Part shown: piece after piece, positions 1-6,456 of the stretch
Layout: every line of letters starts with the position of its first letter
Numbering within the stretch: the first letter of the stretch is position 1
Source: Bacteroidales bacterium
GTDB lineage: Bacteria; Bacteroidota; Bacteroidia; Bacteroidales; UBA932
Assembly: GCA_024683255.1 (NCBI GenBank)
Contig: JAIKYL010000158.1
Coordinates: 1-10,154 of the forward strand
DNA: 10,154 nucleotides
Direction: 5' to 3'
Notes under the pieces: generated by a model
Seen by the model: the letters and a program-made list of their open reading frames with translations, nothing else
Told to the model about the DNA's origin: nothing
Database searches by the model: none
Program-made: the position numbers and the translations under genes

Positions 1-563
1 TTAAGGGTGGCGTACAGTTCCTCAATGGTCTTCACGGCCTTGGGTGAGCTCTCTTCCGAATTGGCAAAGATGCAGGCCCGGCCGTCAAAAAGGCCCGGCA
101 TAGCCGCCCAGGGGCCGCTGTACTCGGTGCCCGCCATGGGATGGGTGGATACAAACTGCTTCCGGCAGGGATGGTAATGCGTGGCCTGGCAAATCTGTTC
201 CTTGGTGGAGCAGACGTCTATTACAATCTTGCTGTTCCAGTCCGGTACAGAGGCATTTTCCGTAGCATCGGCATTCTTTTTAGCGGAGGAAAATGCCTCT
301 GTGCCGGATTGAATACGGTCCAGAATGTCCGGCACCAGCTTCACCGCCGTGCCCACGGGCACCGCCACCACAATGATATCGGCCTTTTCCACGCATTCCT
401 CATAGGAGACCACCTGGTCCACCAGGCCGATGGTTTGGGCCGCATGCGCGCTCACAGGGTCATTTTCCACGCCCAGCACCATGGAGGCAAAGCCGCGGCG
501 CTTTAGGTCGATGGCCATGGACCCGCCAATGAGGCCCAGGCCGATGATACCTACCGTCCGCAT
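1..563 (-). CDS. tyrA: Prephenate dehydrogenase (TyrA), 3' end cut by window edge
   Basis: NAD(P)-dependent oxidative decarboxylation of prephenate to 4-hydroxyphenylpyruvate, the step committed to tyrosine; cytosolic. The visible 187 residues start directly with a Rossmann fold (GLGLIGGS at residues 8-15) and carry the family motif THPMAGTEYSG (140-150, with the conserved His141) and DVCSTKEQI (116-124), the position of the usual D-x-GSTK. There is no N-terminal chorismate mutase domain, unlike the E. coli enzyme. The ATG at 563 lies inside the end of the upstream aminotransferase gene (13-nt overlap), so the two are probably translationally coupled. Oddity: residues about 86-108 (SGTEAFSS... 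to ...ENASVPD) are extra compared with the usual short link between the VAVPV strand and the VIDV strand, and they are encoded by an inverted repeat. The reading frame is intact through the insert. The C-terminal helical half lies outside the window. Family assignment is firm. Confidence 0.93.
   Translation of the reverse strand, partial: MRTVGIIGLGLIGGSMAIDLKRRGFASMVLGVENDPVSAHAAQTIGLVDQVVSYEECVEKADIIVVAVPVGTAVKLVPDILDRIQSGTEAFSSAKKNADATENASVPDWNSKIVIDVCSTKEQICQATHYHPCRKQFVSTHPMAGTEYSGPWAAMPGLFDGRACIFANSEESSPKAVKTIEELYATL
241..308. repeat. 68-bp inverted repeat inside tyrA
   Basis: Arms 241-261 and 288-308 are reverse complements over 21 nt with one mismatch (T246 opposite G303); the inner 15 bp (247-261 with 288-302) are perfect. 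The loop is 26 nt (262-287). The pairing can be extended outward to about 238/311 with one G-T pair. It lies wholly within tyrA coding sequence and coincides with the extra residues of that protein. This looks like a small palindromic or MITE-like element tolerated in frame, but no second copy is visible in the window, so mobility is inference. Confidence 0.8.
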
Positions 564-1747
564 ACGGCTTTCACTTTCTCCAGGGCGCGTTCCAGGGTGG
601 GAACATTGGCGCAGAGGGAGATACGGATGTAGTTTTCCCCGTTGTGGCCGAAGATGAAGCCTGGAGTGATGAACACGCCAGCTTCGTACAGCAGCTTGTC
701 GCTCACCACCTCGCCGGGGGTCTTCCCGGGAACGGCGGGCATTTCCGGCAGACGGCCGAAGACAAAGAGTCCGGCGGCGTCCGTGCTGTACGTGGCACCC
801 AGGGCATCCATGATACCCCAAGCCACCTTTTCCCTCCGGTGATATTCTGCATTGAGTTCCCGGAACCAGTCCTCACCGGCCTGCAGCGACTCCACGGCGG
901 CCAGCTGCAACGGACGGAAGATACCGGAATCCATCTGGCTCTTCACCTTGAGGATCTCCTTGATATAGGCCGATTCTCCCAGGATCATACCCAGGCGCCA
1001 GCCTGCCATGTTGTGGGCCTTGGACAGGGAATTCATCTCCAGGCAGCACTCCTTGGCGCCCGGAACGGCCAGGATGGACAGCGGCTCCGTGTTGCGGATA
1101 AAGCTGTACGGATTGTCATTGATAAGAAGGATCTTATGCCGACGGGCAAAGTCCACCAACTTGACATAAAGCTCCGGCGTGGCTTTGGCGCCGGTGGGCA
1201 TGCCGGGATAGTTGGTCCACATGAGCTTGACACCCGTGAGGTCCATCTTCTCCAGCTGCTCAAAGTCCGGGTACCAGCCATTCTTCTCCAGCAGGTCGTA
1301 CTTGATGATGCGGGCGTCCACCATGAGGGAGGCCGATGTATACGTGGGATAACCGGGATCCGGGATGAGCACGCCGTCGCCGGGGTTCAGGAACGTGAGG
1401 GAAGCCAGGAGGATGCCCTCCTTGGAACCCGTGAGGGGCTGGATCTCGCAGGCGGGGTCCAGCGTTACGCCATAGAAGCGGGAATACCATCCGGCAATGG
1501 CCTTCCGGAGTTCCGGAATGCCGGTATAGCTCTGGTAGCCGTGCACGCCGTCCTTGGCGGCTTCGCGGGCCAGCACTTTCAGGGAAGCGCGGGGCGGGGT
1601 TCCGTCCGGCGAGCCGATACCCAGGTTGATGATGGGATCCAGACCCTTGGTTGCCCTTTCGGCATTGAGACGGGCCATTTCCTTGTTCTTGATGGAGAAG
1701 TAATACTCTTTGACGGACAGTGTCCGGTTGGCAGGTTGGATAATCAT
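551..1747 (-). CDS. PLP-dependent class I/II aminotransferase, probably aromatic amino acid pathway
   Basis: A 398-residue fold-type I aminotransferase. Visible landmarks are the N-terminal NLGIGSPDGTPP (about 41-52), the N-Y-P-G-M-P-T-G turn (179-186), the cofactor-binding DNPY (211-214), the Schiff-base lysine K243 in SLSKAHNMAGWR, and the substrate carboxylate arginine R375 in NYIRISL. Length and motifs match the aspartate/LL-diaminopimelate-type aminotransferases that Bacteroidetes often annotate simply as aminotransferase. It sits 9 bp after pheA and overlaps tyrA by 13 nt, so the likely job is amination of phenylpyruvate and 4-hydroxyphenylpyruvate, or of prephenate to arogenate. That substrate choice is inferred from context, and a role in aspartate, methionine or diaminopimelate metabolism is possible. 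The start ATG at 1747 is the first one after the pheA stop and gives a normal N-terminus. Confidence 0.92.
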   Translation of the reverse strand: MIIQPANRTLSVKEYYFSIKNKEMARLNAERATKGLDPIINLGIGSPDGTPPRASLKVLAREAAKDGVHGYQSYTGIPELRKAIAGWYSRFYGVTLDPACEIQPLTGSKEGILLASLTFLNPGDGVLIPDPGYPTYTSASLMVDARIIKYDLLEKNGWYPDFEQLEKMDLTGVKLMWTNYPGMPTGAKATPELYVKLVDFARRHKILLINDNPYSFIRNTEPLSILAVPGAKECCLEMNSLSKAHNMAGWRLGMILGESAYIKEILKVKSQMDSGIFRPLQLAAVESLQAGEDWFRELNAEYHRREKVAWGIMDALGATYSTDAAGLFVFGRLPEMPAVPGKTPGEVVSDKLLYEAGVFITPGFIFGHNGENYIRISLCANVPTLERALEKVKAVCGR

Positions 1748-1756
1748 ATGTTCGTT

Positions 1757-2581
1757 TTATAAAGCTGCTTTGTATTCTCCCAGGATCTGCAGGTCTTCCA
1801 GGAGCGGGCGCACCGCCTGGAGGGCCTGGCGGTAGCGGAGAATATCGTTGAATTTGATATCGGCATAGAAGAAGTACTGCCACTCGCGGCCCGGGATGGG
1901 CAGCGACTGGATACGGGTGAGGTTCATGTCGTAGAACGACAGGATGGTGAGAATCTGCGCCAGGGAACCGGGCTTGTGCGGCAGCACAAAGCAAAGGGAC
2001 GCTTTGTCAATGTCCTTTTCCGGTATGGTGAGATAATTGTCCAGGACCAGGAAGCGGGTGAAATTCTGCTTGTAGGTTTCAATGCCGGGGGCCAGGATTT
2101 CCAGGCCGTACAGCTCTGCAGCCAGAGTGGAGGCCACCGCGCCCACCCCTTCCAGGGCCAGCTCGGCCACATCCCGGGCGCTCTTGGCGGTGTCTTCACT
2201 CTCCACCAGCTTGATCCACGGGCAGTTCTTCTCAAAGAAGGGGCGCGTCTGGTTGATAGCCATGTAGTGGGTATGCACCTCTCCAATATCTTCCAGCCGC
2301 TGGCCGGGAAGGGCCATGAGGTTCTGCTGGATCCTCAGGTACACTTCTCCCTTGATGCGGAGTCCCTGCTCCCGGAGCAGTTCGAAATTGTGGATGAGAC
2401 CCCCGGAGACCGTGTTTTCAATGGCCATCACGGCCGCATCGGCCCGGGCCTCGTCCATGGCAACGTACAAATCCGGGAAAGTGTCGCATTCCACTATGGA
2501 AAGCGGCGTTTCTGAATAAAATAAACGGGCTGCTTGTTCATGAAAGCAGCCCTTGTATCCCTGGATAGCTACCCTCTTCAT
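1757..2581 (-). CDS. pheA: Prephenate dehydratase with C-terminal ACT domain
   Basis: Converts prephenate to phenylpyruvate in phenylalanine synthesis; cytosolic. The protein is 274 residues: a dehydratase domain (about 1-180) with IENTVSGG at 54-61 and the catalytic T-R-F triad motif at 175-177 (NFTRFLVL), then an ACT domain (about 195-270) for amino-acid feedback. The phenylalanine-binding GALV motif appears as GSLA (205-208) and ESRP as QSLP (225-228). It is monofunctional, with no chorismate mutase domain. The chosen ATG at 2581 begins MKRVAIQGYKG, the usual start of this family, and lies 2 bp after the frr stop. A longer in-frame start at 2644 would add 21 unrelated residues read out of frame through frr and is rejected. 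It is followed 9 bp later by the aminotransferase, so frr, pheA, the aminotransferase and tyrA are probably one transcript. Confidence 0.95.
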   Translation of the reverse strand: MKRVAIQGYKGCFHEQAARLFYSETPLSIVECDTFPDLYVAMDEARADAAVMAIENTVSGGLIHNFELLREQGLRIKGEVYLRIQQNLMALPGQRLEDIGEVHTHYMAINQTRPFFEKNCPWIKLVESEDTAKSARDVAELALEGVGAVASTLAAELYGLEILAPGIETYKQNFTRFLVLDNYLTIPEKDIDKASLCFVLPHKPGSLAQILTILSFYDMNLTRIQSLPIPGREWQYFFYADIKFNDILRYRQALQAVRPLLEDLQILGEYKAAL

Positions 2582-2583
2582 TA

Positions 2584-3150
2584 TTATACGGTGAGGATAT
2601 CCTTTTCCTTGGCGGAGATTACCTCGTCCACCTTCTTGACCCATTTGTCCGTGACCTTCTGGAGTTCTGCTTCTCCTTCCTTCTCTCCGTCCTCGCTGAG
2701 GCCATCGTTCTTCTGGGCTTTCTTGAGAAGGTCAATACCGTCCCGGCGCACGTTGCGGATGGTTACCTTGGTGGTCTCTCCCTGGGCCTTGGCCTTCTTG
2801 ATGAGGTCTTTTCTGCGCTCTTCCGTGAGGGCCGGTACCATGCAGCGGATAATTTCACCGTTGTTGGAAGGGGTGAGGCCCACGTTGGCATCCAGGATAG
2901 CCTTCTCAATCTTGTTGATCATGTTGCGCTCCCAGGGCTGGATAGCGATGGTCTTGGCATCCGGCGTTGTGACGGAGGCCACCTGGGTGAGCGGCGTGGC
3001 AGTGCCATAATAGTCCACCATCACAGGATTGAGGATGGCAGGGGATGCCTTACCCACGCGGTAGTTCTTGAGGTCTTCCTCCAGATAGTCTACCGCATCC
3101 TGCATTTTAACGGACATGGCGTCCACAATTTCTTTGGCTTTAGGTAACAT
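2584..3150 (-). CDS. frr: Ribosome recycling factor
   Basis: Acts with EF-G to split the post-termination ribosome so its subunits can be reused. The 188 residues match the usual length (E. coli 185). Landmarks are YRVGKASPAIL near residues 30-40 (family R-x-GRASP, here with Lys for the second Arg), VDYYGTATPLTQVASV, PALTEERRKDL (about 106-116) and VTIRNVRRDGIDLL, which holds the conserved arginines of the long three-helix bundle. It is the first gene of the minus-strand run and has a Bacteroidetes-type -7 box about 24 nt before its ATG. In many bacteria frr follows pyrH; here it instead leads the phenylalanine/tyrosine genes, with only 2 bp to pheA. Identification is secure. Confidence 0.97.
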   Translation of the reverse strand: MLPKAKEIVDAMSVKMQDAVDYLEEDLKNYRVGKASPAILNPVMVDYYGTATPLTQVASVTTPDAKTIAIQPWERNMINKIEKAILDANVGLTPSNNGEIIRCMVPALTEERRKDLIKKAKAQGETTKVTIRNVRRDGIDLLKKAQKNDGLSEDGEKEGEAELQKVTDKWVKKVDEVISAKEKDILTV

Positions 3151-3173
3151 GGTTATCTTGTTTTCTCAATTTG

Positions 3174-3181
3174 CAAAGATA
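3174..3181 (-). promoter_or_regulatory. Putative -7 box for frr operon
   Basis: On the minus strand this reads TATCTTTG, a full match to the Bacteroidetes -7 consensus TAnnTTTG. The expected transcription start is near 3170, leaving a leader of about 20 nt before the frr ATG at 3150. No good -33 TTTG is seen at the usual spacing, so the call rests on the -7 box and its position. Confidence 0.6.
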
Positions 3182-3213
3182 TAAAAAAATGATGGAAATC
3201 CGTCAGTTTTGGT

Positions 3214-3221
3214 TAACTTTG
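3214..3221 (+). promoter_or_regulatory. Putative -7 box for lpxK operon
   Basis: TAACTTTG matches TAnnTTTG. The expected start of transcription is near 3225, only about 14 nt before the lpxK ATG at 3239. A clear -33 TTTG at about 20 bp upstream is not visible. The box lies about 33 bp from the divergent frr box, so the two promoters face away from each other across a short AT-rich spacer. Confidence 0.55.
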
Positions 3222-3238
3222 TATGATTAAAACGTAGT

Positions 3239-4249
3239 ATGCTGTACGGTACTTTATTGGCAATCAGGCATTTCTTTTACGACAAGGGGTGGAAGAAGTC
3301 CCAAGAGGCTTCCGTTCCCACCGTTTGTATCGGCAATATAACGGTTGGCGGCACCGGGAAAACCCCGCATACGGAGATGGTGCTTCGGCGCCTCCTCAAG
3401 AGTGACGACTGGGCCTATGGCAACCTGGCTGTTCTCTCCCGTGGCTATAAACGCAAAAGCAAAGGTTTTCAATTGGTTCCGCGGGACGGGACGGCGCTTC
3501 TTTACGGCGATGAGCCGCTCCAGATAGCCAAGAAGTTTCCCTCTGTAACTGTGGCGGTGGACAAGAACCGCATCCGGGGCTGCGAGCAGTTGAAGGACGC
3601 CCATCTCATTGTGCTGGACGACGCCTTCCAATATCGGAAACTGCGGGCAAGCCTAAACATCGTGCTGGTGGATTATAATCGGCCCGTACATAAGGATAGC
3701 CTCTTGCCCTGGGGACGCCTGAGGGATCTCAAGAGCCGGATGAAAGCGGCCGATATTGTTATCGTAACCAAGTGCCCGGCCTATCTGGACGACTGGGAGC
3801 GAAGCCAGTGGGTAAAGTATCTGCGCCTTACCCCGGAGCAGAAACTCTTCTTTACCACCTTCACCTACGGCGCCATGGAGCCCGTTTTCCCGGAGGGTGA
3901 CGCCCGCTACACGTATTCCAAGCGGCTGGTGCTTTTCACCGGCATTGCCAACGATGCGCCGCTCAGAAGCTTCCTTTCGGACACTTACAAGATTGTCCGG
4001 CGCATCGGCTTCCCGGACCATCACAAGTATACGCGGGCCGATATAGGCACCCTGTCATCGGCCGTGAAGGAATTCCCTACGGCCTGCCTGGTAACCACCG
4101 AAAAGGACGCCCAGCGCATTGTGGACGCCAAAAAGGTGCCCGATGAACTGCGTCTGCGCATGTTCCAGATTCCGGTGGAGGCCAGCTTCCTCACGCCGGA
4201 GGAGGATGCCGCCTTTACGGAGACCCTGCTCCAAAAACTGAAAAAGTGA
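3239..4249 (+). CDS. lpxK: Tetraacyldisaccharide 4'-kinase (lipid A)
   Basis: Phosphorylates the 4' position of the disaccharide precursor to make lipid IVA, at the inner face of the cytoplasmic membrane. The 336 residues show the Walker A loop GGTGKT (37-42) after VPTVCIGNITV, the second conserved motif DDAFQYRKL (127-135, the Bacteroidetes form of DDGFQHR), LLPWGRLRD (155-163), IVIVTKC (174-180) and FPDHHKYT (258-265), as expected for LpxK. The ATG at 3239 is the only usable start: an in-frame stop lies at 3224-3226. The protein therefore begins at MLYGTLLAIRHFFYDKG, slightly shorter at the N-terminus than relatives that carry about 15-20 more residues of the membrane-associated helix. Its TGA stop overlaps the GTG start of dusB (GTGA, 4246-4249), so the two are coupled. 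Confidence 0.95.
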   Translation: MLYGTLLAIRHFFYDKGWKKSQEASVPTVCIGNITVGGTGKTPHTEMVLRRLLKSDDWAYGNLAVLSRGYKRKSKGFQLVPRDGTALLYGDEPLQIAKKFPSVTVAVDKNRIRGCEQLKDAHLIVLDDAFQYRKLRASLNIVLVDYNRPVHKDSLLPWGRLRDLKSRMKAADIVIVTKCPAYLDDWERSQWVKYLRLTPEQKLFFTTFTYGAMEPVFPEGDARYTYSKRLVLFTGIANDAPLRSFLSDTYKIVRRIGFPDHHKYTRADIGTLSSAVKEFPTACLVTTEKDAQRIVDAKKVPDELRLRMFQIPVEASFLTPEEDAAFTETLLQKLKK

Positions 4250-5277
4250 AAATCGGCAACATAGACCTGGGGGAGCGTCCGGTTACCCTGGCGCCCATGG
4301 AGGACGTCACGGACGCCAGCTTCCGCATCCTTTGCCGGGAGGCGGGGGCCGCCATGGTCACCACCGAATTCGTAAGTTCGGACGGGCTGGTGCGGGATGT
4401 CCAGAAGACCATCGCCAAGATGCACACCCTAGAAGAGGAGGCGCCGGTGGCCGTCCAGATATACGGCAGTTTCCCGGATGCCATGGTGGACGCCGCAAAG
4501 ATGGCCGATAAGGCCGCAGAGCTGGCCGGAGGCCATGGGGCCGACATCATAGACATCAACTTCGGCTGCCCGGTTTCCAAGATTGCGGGCCGGGGCGCCG
4601 GCAGCGGCATGATGCGGGAGCCGGACAAGATGGTGGCCATTACCCGGGCCATCGTGGAGGCGGTTGGGAAGCCCGTCACCGTAAAGACCCGCCTGGGCTG
4701 GGACGACAATTCCAAGATCATCGTGGAGCTGGCCGAAAGGCTGCAGGACACGGGCATATCGGCCCTTACCATCCATGGCCGCACGCGTTGCCAGATGTAC
4801 AAGGGAGAAGCCGACTGGACCCTCATCGGTGAGGTGAAAAACAACCCCCGGATGCACATTCCCATCATTGGCAACGGCGATATCAATTCGGCGGCAAAGG
4901 CTAAGGAAGCATTTGACCGTTACGGAGTTGACGGCATCATGGTGGGGCGCGCCAGCTTCGGCCATCCGTGGATTTTCACGGAGATCCGGCACCTGTTGGA
5001 TACCGGCGAAGAACTGCCGCCCATGAGCGTCCGGGACCGCGTGGCGCTGGCCAAACGGCATTTCCAGCTTTCGCTGGATTTGAAAGGCCCCGTTACCGGC
5101 GTGTATGAAATGCGACGCCACCTTTCCTGCTATTTCAAAGGGCTCCGGGACTTCAAGGAAACCCGCATCAAGCTGGTCACCTCCAAGGACCCGGAAGAAA
5201 TCTTCCGCACCCTGGACTATGTGGCCGCCCGCTGGGGCGCCGAAGCTCCTGAGGCGGAAGGAGTTTACGGTATCTGA
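4246..5277 (+). CDS. dusB: tRNA-dihydrouridine synthase, DusB type
   Basis: Flavoenzyme that reduces specific uridines of tRNA to dihydrouridine. The 343-residue protein is a TIM barrel with a C-terminal helical RNA-binding domain. Visible landmarks are APMEDVTDASFR (16-27, FMN site), DINFGCPVSKI (103-113) with the catalytic Cys108, VKTRLGW (146-152) with FMN-binding Lys147, ALTIHGRT (173-180) with His177, IPIIGNGDI (205-213) and DGIMVGRASFGHPWIF (229-244). Overall it follows E. coli DusB closely, including MKIGNI at the N-terminus. The start is GTG at 4246, overlapping the lpxK stop; no better ATG exists nearby and the family N-terminus begins exactly here. Pairing with lpxK has no obvious functional logic and probably reflects operon packing. 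Confidence 0.95.
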   Translation: MKIGNIDLGERPVTLAPMEDVTDASFRILCREAGAAMVTTEFVSSDGLVRDVQKTIAKMHTLEEEAPVAVQIYGSFPDAMVDAAKMADKAAELAGGHGADIIDINFGCPVSKIAGRGAGSGMMREPDKMVAITRAIVEAVGKPVTVKTRLGWDDNSKIIVELAERLQDTGISALTIHGRTRCQMYKGEADWTLIGEVKNNPRMHIPIIGNGDINSAAKAKEAFDRYGVDGIMVGRASFGHPWIFTEIRHLLDTGEELPPMSVRDRVALAKRHFQLSLDLKGPVTGVYEMRRHLSCYFKGLRDFKETRIKLVTSKDPEEIFRTLDYVAARWGAEAPEAEGVYGI

Positions 5278-5310
5278 TGCAAGATTCCGGCTGGGCTGGG
5301 TTTAAGAGAT

Positions 5311-5898
5311 ATGAAAAAGCTAATCTTCTTAATACTCTTTGTGTCTGTCTGCACCTGCGCTTTCGGCCAGAAGAAACGCGTGCAGCATAACGTTACCTTG
5401 GGCGGCGGAATAAAATGGGAGACGGAAGGCCTTGTCAAACCCATCCGGGGCAGTCTGACGGCCGATTTTGACCTTTCCTATGGTCTGGACATTCGGCTTG
5501 GTGGCGGCTGGTCGGTTATGCCGGGTGCAGAAGCTTCCGTTTCCGTATCAAAACACTCCTGGGGCGGGACCATCCTTCCTTTTGCGGAGTTGTCTCTTCT
5601 GGGGCGTTATCATGCGCAGATTGCCGGGCAGGAAGTGGTATTCGGCCTGGGTCCGGACTTCCAGTTCATCAGCTGGGATAAAACGTATGACGATTATACC
5701 GAAGGCTGGTCCGGCTGGCGTTTTGTGGTTCCCCGGCAGTTGGATCCGTATCAATGGGGGCTTAAGACGCAGGTACATTTTTTCCTAACGGACTTCTGGT
5801 TTTGCGGCCTGGAGTTTGACATGGGTTTCAAGCAGCTCTATCTTCCTGCCAACCTGTATCACCACACCGTCCGCCTTTCTACAGGCTTCCGTTTCTGA
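5311..5898 (+). CDS. Secreted outer-membrane beta-barrel-like protein, function unknown
   Basis: A 195-residue protein that I do not recognise as a named family. It begins with a signal peptide: MKK, then a hydrophobic stretch (LIFLILFVSVC) and a likely signal peptidase I site AFG|Q at 19/20, common in Bacteroidota. There is no convincing lipobox (the cysteines at 14 and 16 lack the L-x-x-C context). The mature part has alternating polar/hydrophobic segments rich in Gly and aromatic residues, such as LTADFDLSYGLDIRLGGGW and a final HTVRLSTGFRF. The terminal Phe is a typical outer-membrane insertion signal, which suggests a small 8-stranded barrel. It lies 33 bp after dusB on the same strand, probably in the lpxK-dusB transcript, and a purine stretch (AAGAGA) precedes the ATG. 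A surface role is inferred from sequence character only. Confidence 0.8.
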   Translation: MKKLIFLILFVSVCTCAFGQKKRVQHNVTLGGGIKWETEGLVKPIRGSLTADFDLSYGLDIRLGGGWSVMPGAEASVSVSKHSWGGTILPFAELSLLGRYHAQIAGQEVVFGLGPDFQFISWDKTYDDYTEGWSGWRFVVPRQLDPYQWGLKTQVHFFLTDFWFCGLEFDMGFKQLYLPANLYHHTVRLSTGFRF

Positions 5899-5901
5899 TT
5901 T

Positions 5902-5933
5902 TTTGGTATTTTCAAAGAAAATTGCTACCTTTG
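5902..5933 (+). promoter_or_regulatory. Promoter of the rplM-rpsI-rpsB-tsf operon
   Basis: TTTG at 5902-5905 (-33 element) and TACCTTTG at 5926-5933 (-7 element) are separated by 20 bp, the standard Bacteroidetes sigma-ABfr spacing. This is the best promoter match in the window. Transcription should start near 5937, giving a leader of about 58 nt before the rplM GTG. Confidence 0.8.
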
Positions 5934-5968
5934 CGGTCCCTCTGACTATGGGGGGATCGCAATTTTTT
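5933..5968 (+). terminator. Intrinsic terminator-like hairpin overlapping the rplM promoter
   Basis: GCGGTCCC (5933-5940) pairs with GGGATCGC (5953-5960), an 8-bp stem with one G-U pair and a 12-nt loop. It is followed by AA and six T (5963-5968). Transcripts arriving from the upstream lpxK-dusB-barrel genes contain the whole hairpin. Transcripts from the promoter at 5902-5933 should start inside the left arm and lack most of it. It therefore probably ends the upstream operon without stopping the ribosomal operon. Confidence 0.55.
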
Positions 5969-5994
5969 ATGTTAAACCATTAATAATCAAGACA

Positions 5995-6447
5995 GTGGAC
6001 ACACTTAGCTACAAAACAGTTTCCCTGAACAAGGCAACTGTGAACAAGGAGTGGCTCGTCATTGATGCAACGGACCTCGTGCTGGGTCGCCTGGCTTCCC
6101 GCGTTGCCCTTGTGCTTCGCGGCAAGAACAAGGCCGGCTACACCCCGCATGTGGATTGTGGTGACAACGTAATTGTCATCAATGCCGATAAGATCCGTCT
6201 TACCGGCAAGAAGATGACCGATCGCGTTTACACCCGCTACACCGGTTATCCCGGTGGCCAGCGTTTCACCACCCCGCGTGAGATCCTTGCATCCAGACCC
6301 GCCGAACTCATCCGTCGGTCTGTGAAGGGCATGCTGCCCAAGACCCGTCTTGGTGACAAGCTCATCAACAACCTGTATGTTTATGCAGGTCCCGAGCACC
6401 CGCACCAGGCACAGAATCCCAAAACCATTAAGTTAAACGAAATCTAA
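5995..6447 (+). CDS. rplM: 50S ribosomal protein L13
   Basis: Large-subunit protein, an early assembly protein that contacts 23S rRNA. The 150 residues contain WLVIDATDLVLGRLAS (45-60 region), HVDCGDNVIVINADKI, YTRYTGYPGG, and the C-terminal VKGMLPKTRLGDKL and LYVYAGPEHPH motifs, all typical of L13. The start is GTG at 5995: the family in Bacteroidales begins MDTLSYKT, which is encoded exactly from this codon, and there is no in-frame ATG just upstream. It is the first gene of the operon and lies 9 bp before rpsI, the conserved L13-S9 pair of bacteria. Confidence 0.97.
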   Translation: MDTLSYKTVSLNKATVNKEWLVIDATDLVLGRLASRVALVLRGKNKAGYTPHVDCGDNVIVINADKIRLTGKKMTDRVYTRYTGYPGGQRFTTPREILASRPAELIRRSVKGMLPKTRLGDKLINNLYVYAGPEHPHQAQNPKTIKLNEI

Positions 6448-6456
6448 ACAGAGCAC

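Noticed and set aside
644..1762. A 372-codon plus-strand open frame opposite the aminotransferase gene
   Set aside because: It is the antisense shadow of a clearly conserved aminotransferase; its translation has no recognisable domain and is rich in His/Gly/Gln as expected from reverse reading of GC-rich codons.
1260..1994. A 244-codon minus-strand open frame spanning the pheA-aminotransferase joint
   Set aside because: It overlaps two secure genes in a different frame and is Pro/Arg-rich with no domain.
2582..2644. Longer pheA start at 2644
   Set aside because: It would read 21 codons inside frr in another frame, and the family N-terminus starts at the ATG at 2581.
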